Below are positions 5,730 through 6,615 of a DNA stretch of 6,615 nucleotides, piece by piece. Position 1 is the first letter of the stretch; every line of letters begins with the position of its first letter. The notes under the pieces were generated by a model. It did no database searches. It was not told the origin of the DNA and saw only the letters and a program-made list of their open reading frames with translations. A program made the position numbers and the translations under genes. Origin of the DNA: Rickettsiales bacterium (GTDB taxonomy: Bacteria > Pseudomonadota > Alphaproteobacteria > Rickettsiales > UBA1997). The stretch covers positions 1 through 6,615 of the forward strand of contig JAITAR010000077.1 of assembly GCA_031284025.1 (NCBI GenBank). Direction: 5' to 3'.

Positions 5730-6120
5730 GGAAGAGTTAAAGGGATTGGTTTTTGACATCGATGGAACTCTGTGTCCAGTGAAAGGAAAAGAGGAAAGAT
5801 ACGAAGATCTCGTACCATACCCGGAAATGCTAGACAAATTGAAAGAATATAGAAACTCCGGCTTCAAAATAATACTCTACACCTCTAGAAATATGAGAAC
5901 CTACAACAACAACATTGGAGAGATAAATAAGAATACTCTTCCACTTCTGATCGAATGGCTAAAAAAATGGAACATACCATACGATGAAATTCATGTGGCC
6001 AAGCCCTGGCCTGGCAAAATTGGCTACTACGTCGACGATCGGTCGATACGGCCACGAGAGTTTCTAGAGAATACTCCTGAGGAGCTAGAAAAAATCATCA
6101 AGAAAGATGCGAAGATCTAA
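5707..6120 (+). CDS. Small HAD-superfamily phosphatase, capsule-biosynthesis type
   Basis: This 137-residue protein (133 if started at ATG 5719) is a compact HAD hydrolase without an evident cap domain. All four motifs are present: motif I LVFDIDGTLCP with nucleophile D17 and acid D19; motif II ILYTSRN with T59; the conserved lysine at K99 in VAKPWPGK; and motif IV YYVDDRSIRP with D110 and D111. The segments RYEDLVPYPEM, YTSRNMRTYNNNIGEIN and LLIEWLKKWNIPYDEI strongly resemble small phosphatases annotated in capsular polysaccharide loci, often beside nucleotidyltransferase-kinase genes. It would dephosphorylate a small phosphorylated intermediate in the cytoplasm; the substrate is unknown. 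It overlaps the preceding gene by 23 bases, so the two are almost certainly one operon. Its last codons form part of a hairpin that probably terminates the convergent gene. Confidence 0.88.
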   Translation: MRYFMENREELKGLVFDIDGTLCPVKGKEERYEDLVPYPEMLDKLKEYRNSGFKIILYTSRNMRTYNNNIGEINKNTLPLLIEWLKKWNIPYDEIHVAKPWPGKIGYYVDDRSIRPREFLENTPEELEKIIKKDAKI

Positions 6121-6150
6121 AAATTAGTTCTCCAGCTAGATCACTTCGCA
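6100..6150 (-). terminator. Probable intrinsic terminator of the convergent outer-membrane gene
   Basis: TGCGAAGATCTA (6108-6119) is complementary to TAGATC (6137-6142) and TTCGCA (6145-6150), with AC at 6143-6144 bulged: a 12-pair stem with a 17-base loop. Read on the minus strand, the stem is followed by TCTTTCTT and a little later by a TTTTTT run, as expected of an intrinsic terminator. On the plus strand the stem is followed by AAATCTCAC, so it would not work well for the HAD gene. The left arm lies inside the HAD coding sequence. Confidence 0.5.
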
Positions 6151-6189
6151 AAATCTCACAATAGTACTACAAAAATCTTCCAGGAAATC

Positions 6190-6615
6190 CTAGAAACTAT
6201 AGCCCACCACAGCACCAACAGAAAATGATCTATAGCCGCTGGCACCCCTGTAACTACCCCCCAGAGATAGAGACACATTTTTAGCCAACTGATAGTTGCA
6301 GCCCAGAGCCACAGAGCCAGACAGTTTGCCCACCTCCGCTGCTCTACTTTTCAATTTGCCCGAGCTGGCGTATTCTGTGAGACTGGCAGAAATCTCTGGA
6401 TTGGAGTAGGACAGCAGATAGCTGGTGCCCAGAGAAATAAATGGTCTGAAATTGGCCAGATCCATAGCCATAGTCAAATTTAAATTGCCAGCTATCAAAT
6501 GATGGTTGCCACCATCTATCGTTAAATTTAAAACTCCTGCACCTTCTTCGCTAAATTTGCCGTAACTCAGCAGAGAGGTTTCTAGCGATGCTGAAGGAGT
6601 GAAAATTAGATAGCC
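6190..6615 (-). CDS. Autotransporter-type outer-membrane beta-barrel, C-terminal part (5' end outside the window)
   Basis: The frame is open from the window edge at 6615 to TAG at 6192-6190, giving the last 141 residues of a larger protein. No start codon need be assumed inside the window; the in-frame TTG at 6498 is internal. The sequence alternates polar and hydrophobic residues in amphipathic strands, for example FTPSASLETSLLSYGKF, HHLIAGNLNLTMAM, FRPFISLGTSYLLSY, GSVALGCNYQLAKNVSLSLG and FSVGAVVGYSF. The strands are separated by glycine, asparagine and serine turns, and the chain ends in phenylalanine, the signature recognised by the BAM complex. This is the pattern of the autotransporter translocator domain, which anchors a surface-exposed passenger in the outer membrane. 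The passenger, if any, is not visible. By eye it is richer in G and C than the neighbouring HAD gene. A plain outer-membrane porin-like barrel is the alternative. Confidence 0.75.
   Translation of the reverse strand, partial: GYLIFTPSASLETSLLSYGKFSEEGAGVLNLTIDGGNHHLIAGNLNLTMAMDLANFRPFISLGTSYLLSYSNPEISASLTEYASSGKLKSRAAEVGKLSGSVALGCNYQLAKNVSLSLGGSYRGASGYRSFSVGAVVGYSF

Noticed and set aside
1..6615. CRISPR arrays, insertion sequences, tRNA or rRNA genes
   Set aside because: No regularly spaced direct repeats, transposase reading frames or cloverleaf-forming segments were seen on either strand.

Overview
The window looks like a chromosomal segment of an AT-rich alphaproteobacterium, plausibly a host-associated one (Rickettsiales- or Holosporales-like). 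This rests on inference from several things: RimM, ExoD-family and TopA proteins of alphaproteobacterial character, a compact 774-residue TopA with a single four-cysteine zinc finger, heavy use of AGA, ATA and AAA codons, and a C-terminal autotransporter-type beta-barrel ending in phenylalanine. The species cannot be named from the sequence alone.

Layout. The left edge (159-1, minus strand) is the 5' end of a gene for a TGS-domain protein, most likely threonyl-tRNA synthetase (thrS), starting at GTG. A 170-bp divergent intergenic region with two dyad-symmetric sites separates it from rimM (330-812, plus), whose stop overlaps the start of an ExoD-family membrane protein gene (809-1423) by ATGA. 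A 167-bp AT-rich gap with an imperfect hairpin precedes topA (1591-3915). Five bases after the topA stop begins a 53-codon open frame of unknown reality (3921-4082). It lies over a GC-richer, foldable stretch that ends in a clear Shine-Dalgarno sequence. Then come two overlapping genes for surface-glycan chemistry: a bifunctional nucleotidyltransferase/small-molecule kinase (4101-5729) and a small HAD phosphatase (5707-6120). From the right edge, a truncated outer-membrane beta-barrel gene (6615-6190, minus) runs convergently into the HAD gene. A hairpin with a T-rich tail, placed over the 3' end of the HAD gene, is a likely terminator for it.

Functional reading. rimM, thrS and topA are housekeeping genes (30S maturation, tRNA charging, supercoil relaxation). 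The nucleotidyltransferase-kinase and HAD pair resembles capsule or LPS decoration cassettes, in which a small alcohol or sugar is phosphorylated, activated as an NDP derivative and attached to a glycan. ExoD-family and autotransporter proteins are also envelope-related, so the window mixes housekeeping and envelope genes. I do not see a convincing new defence or mobile system. The least explained part is the 185-bp topA to nucleotidyltransferase gap.
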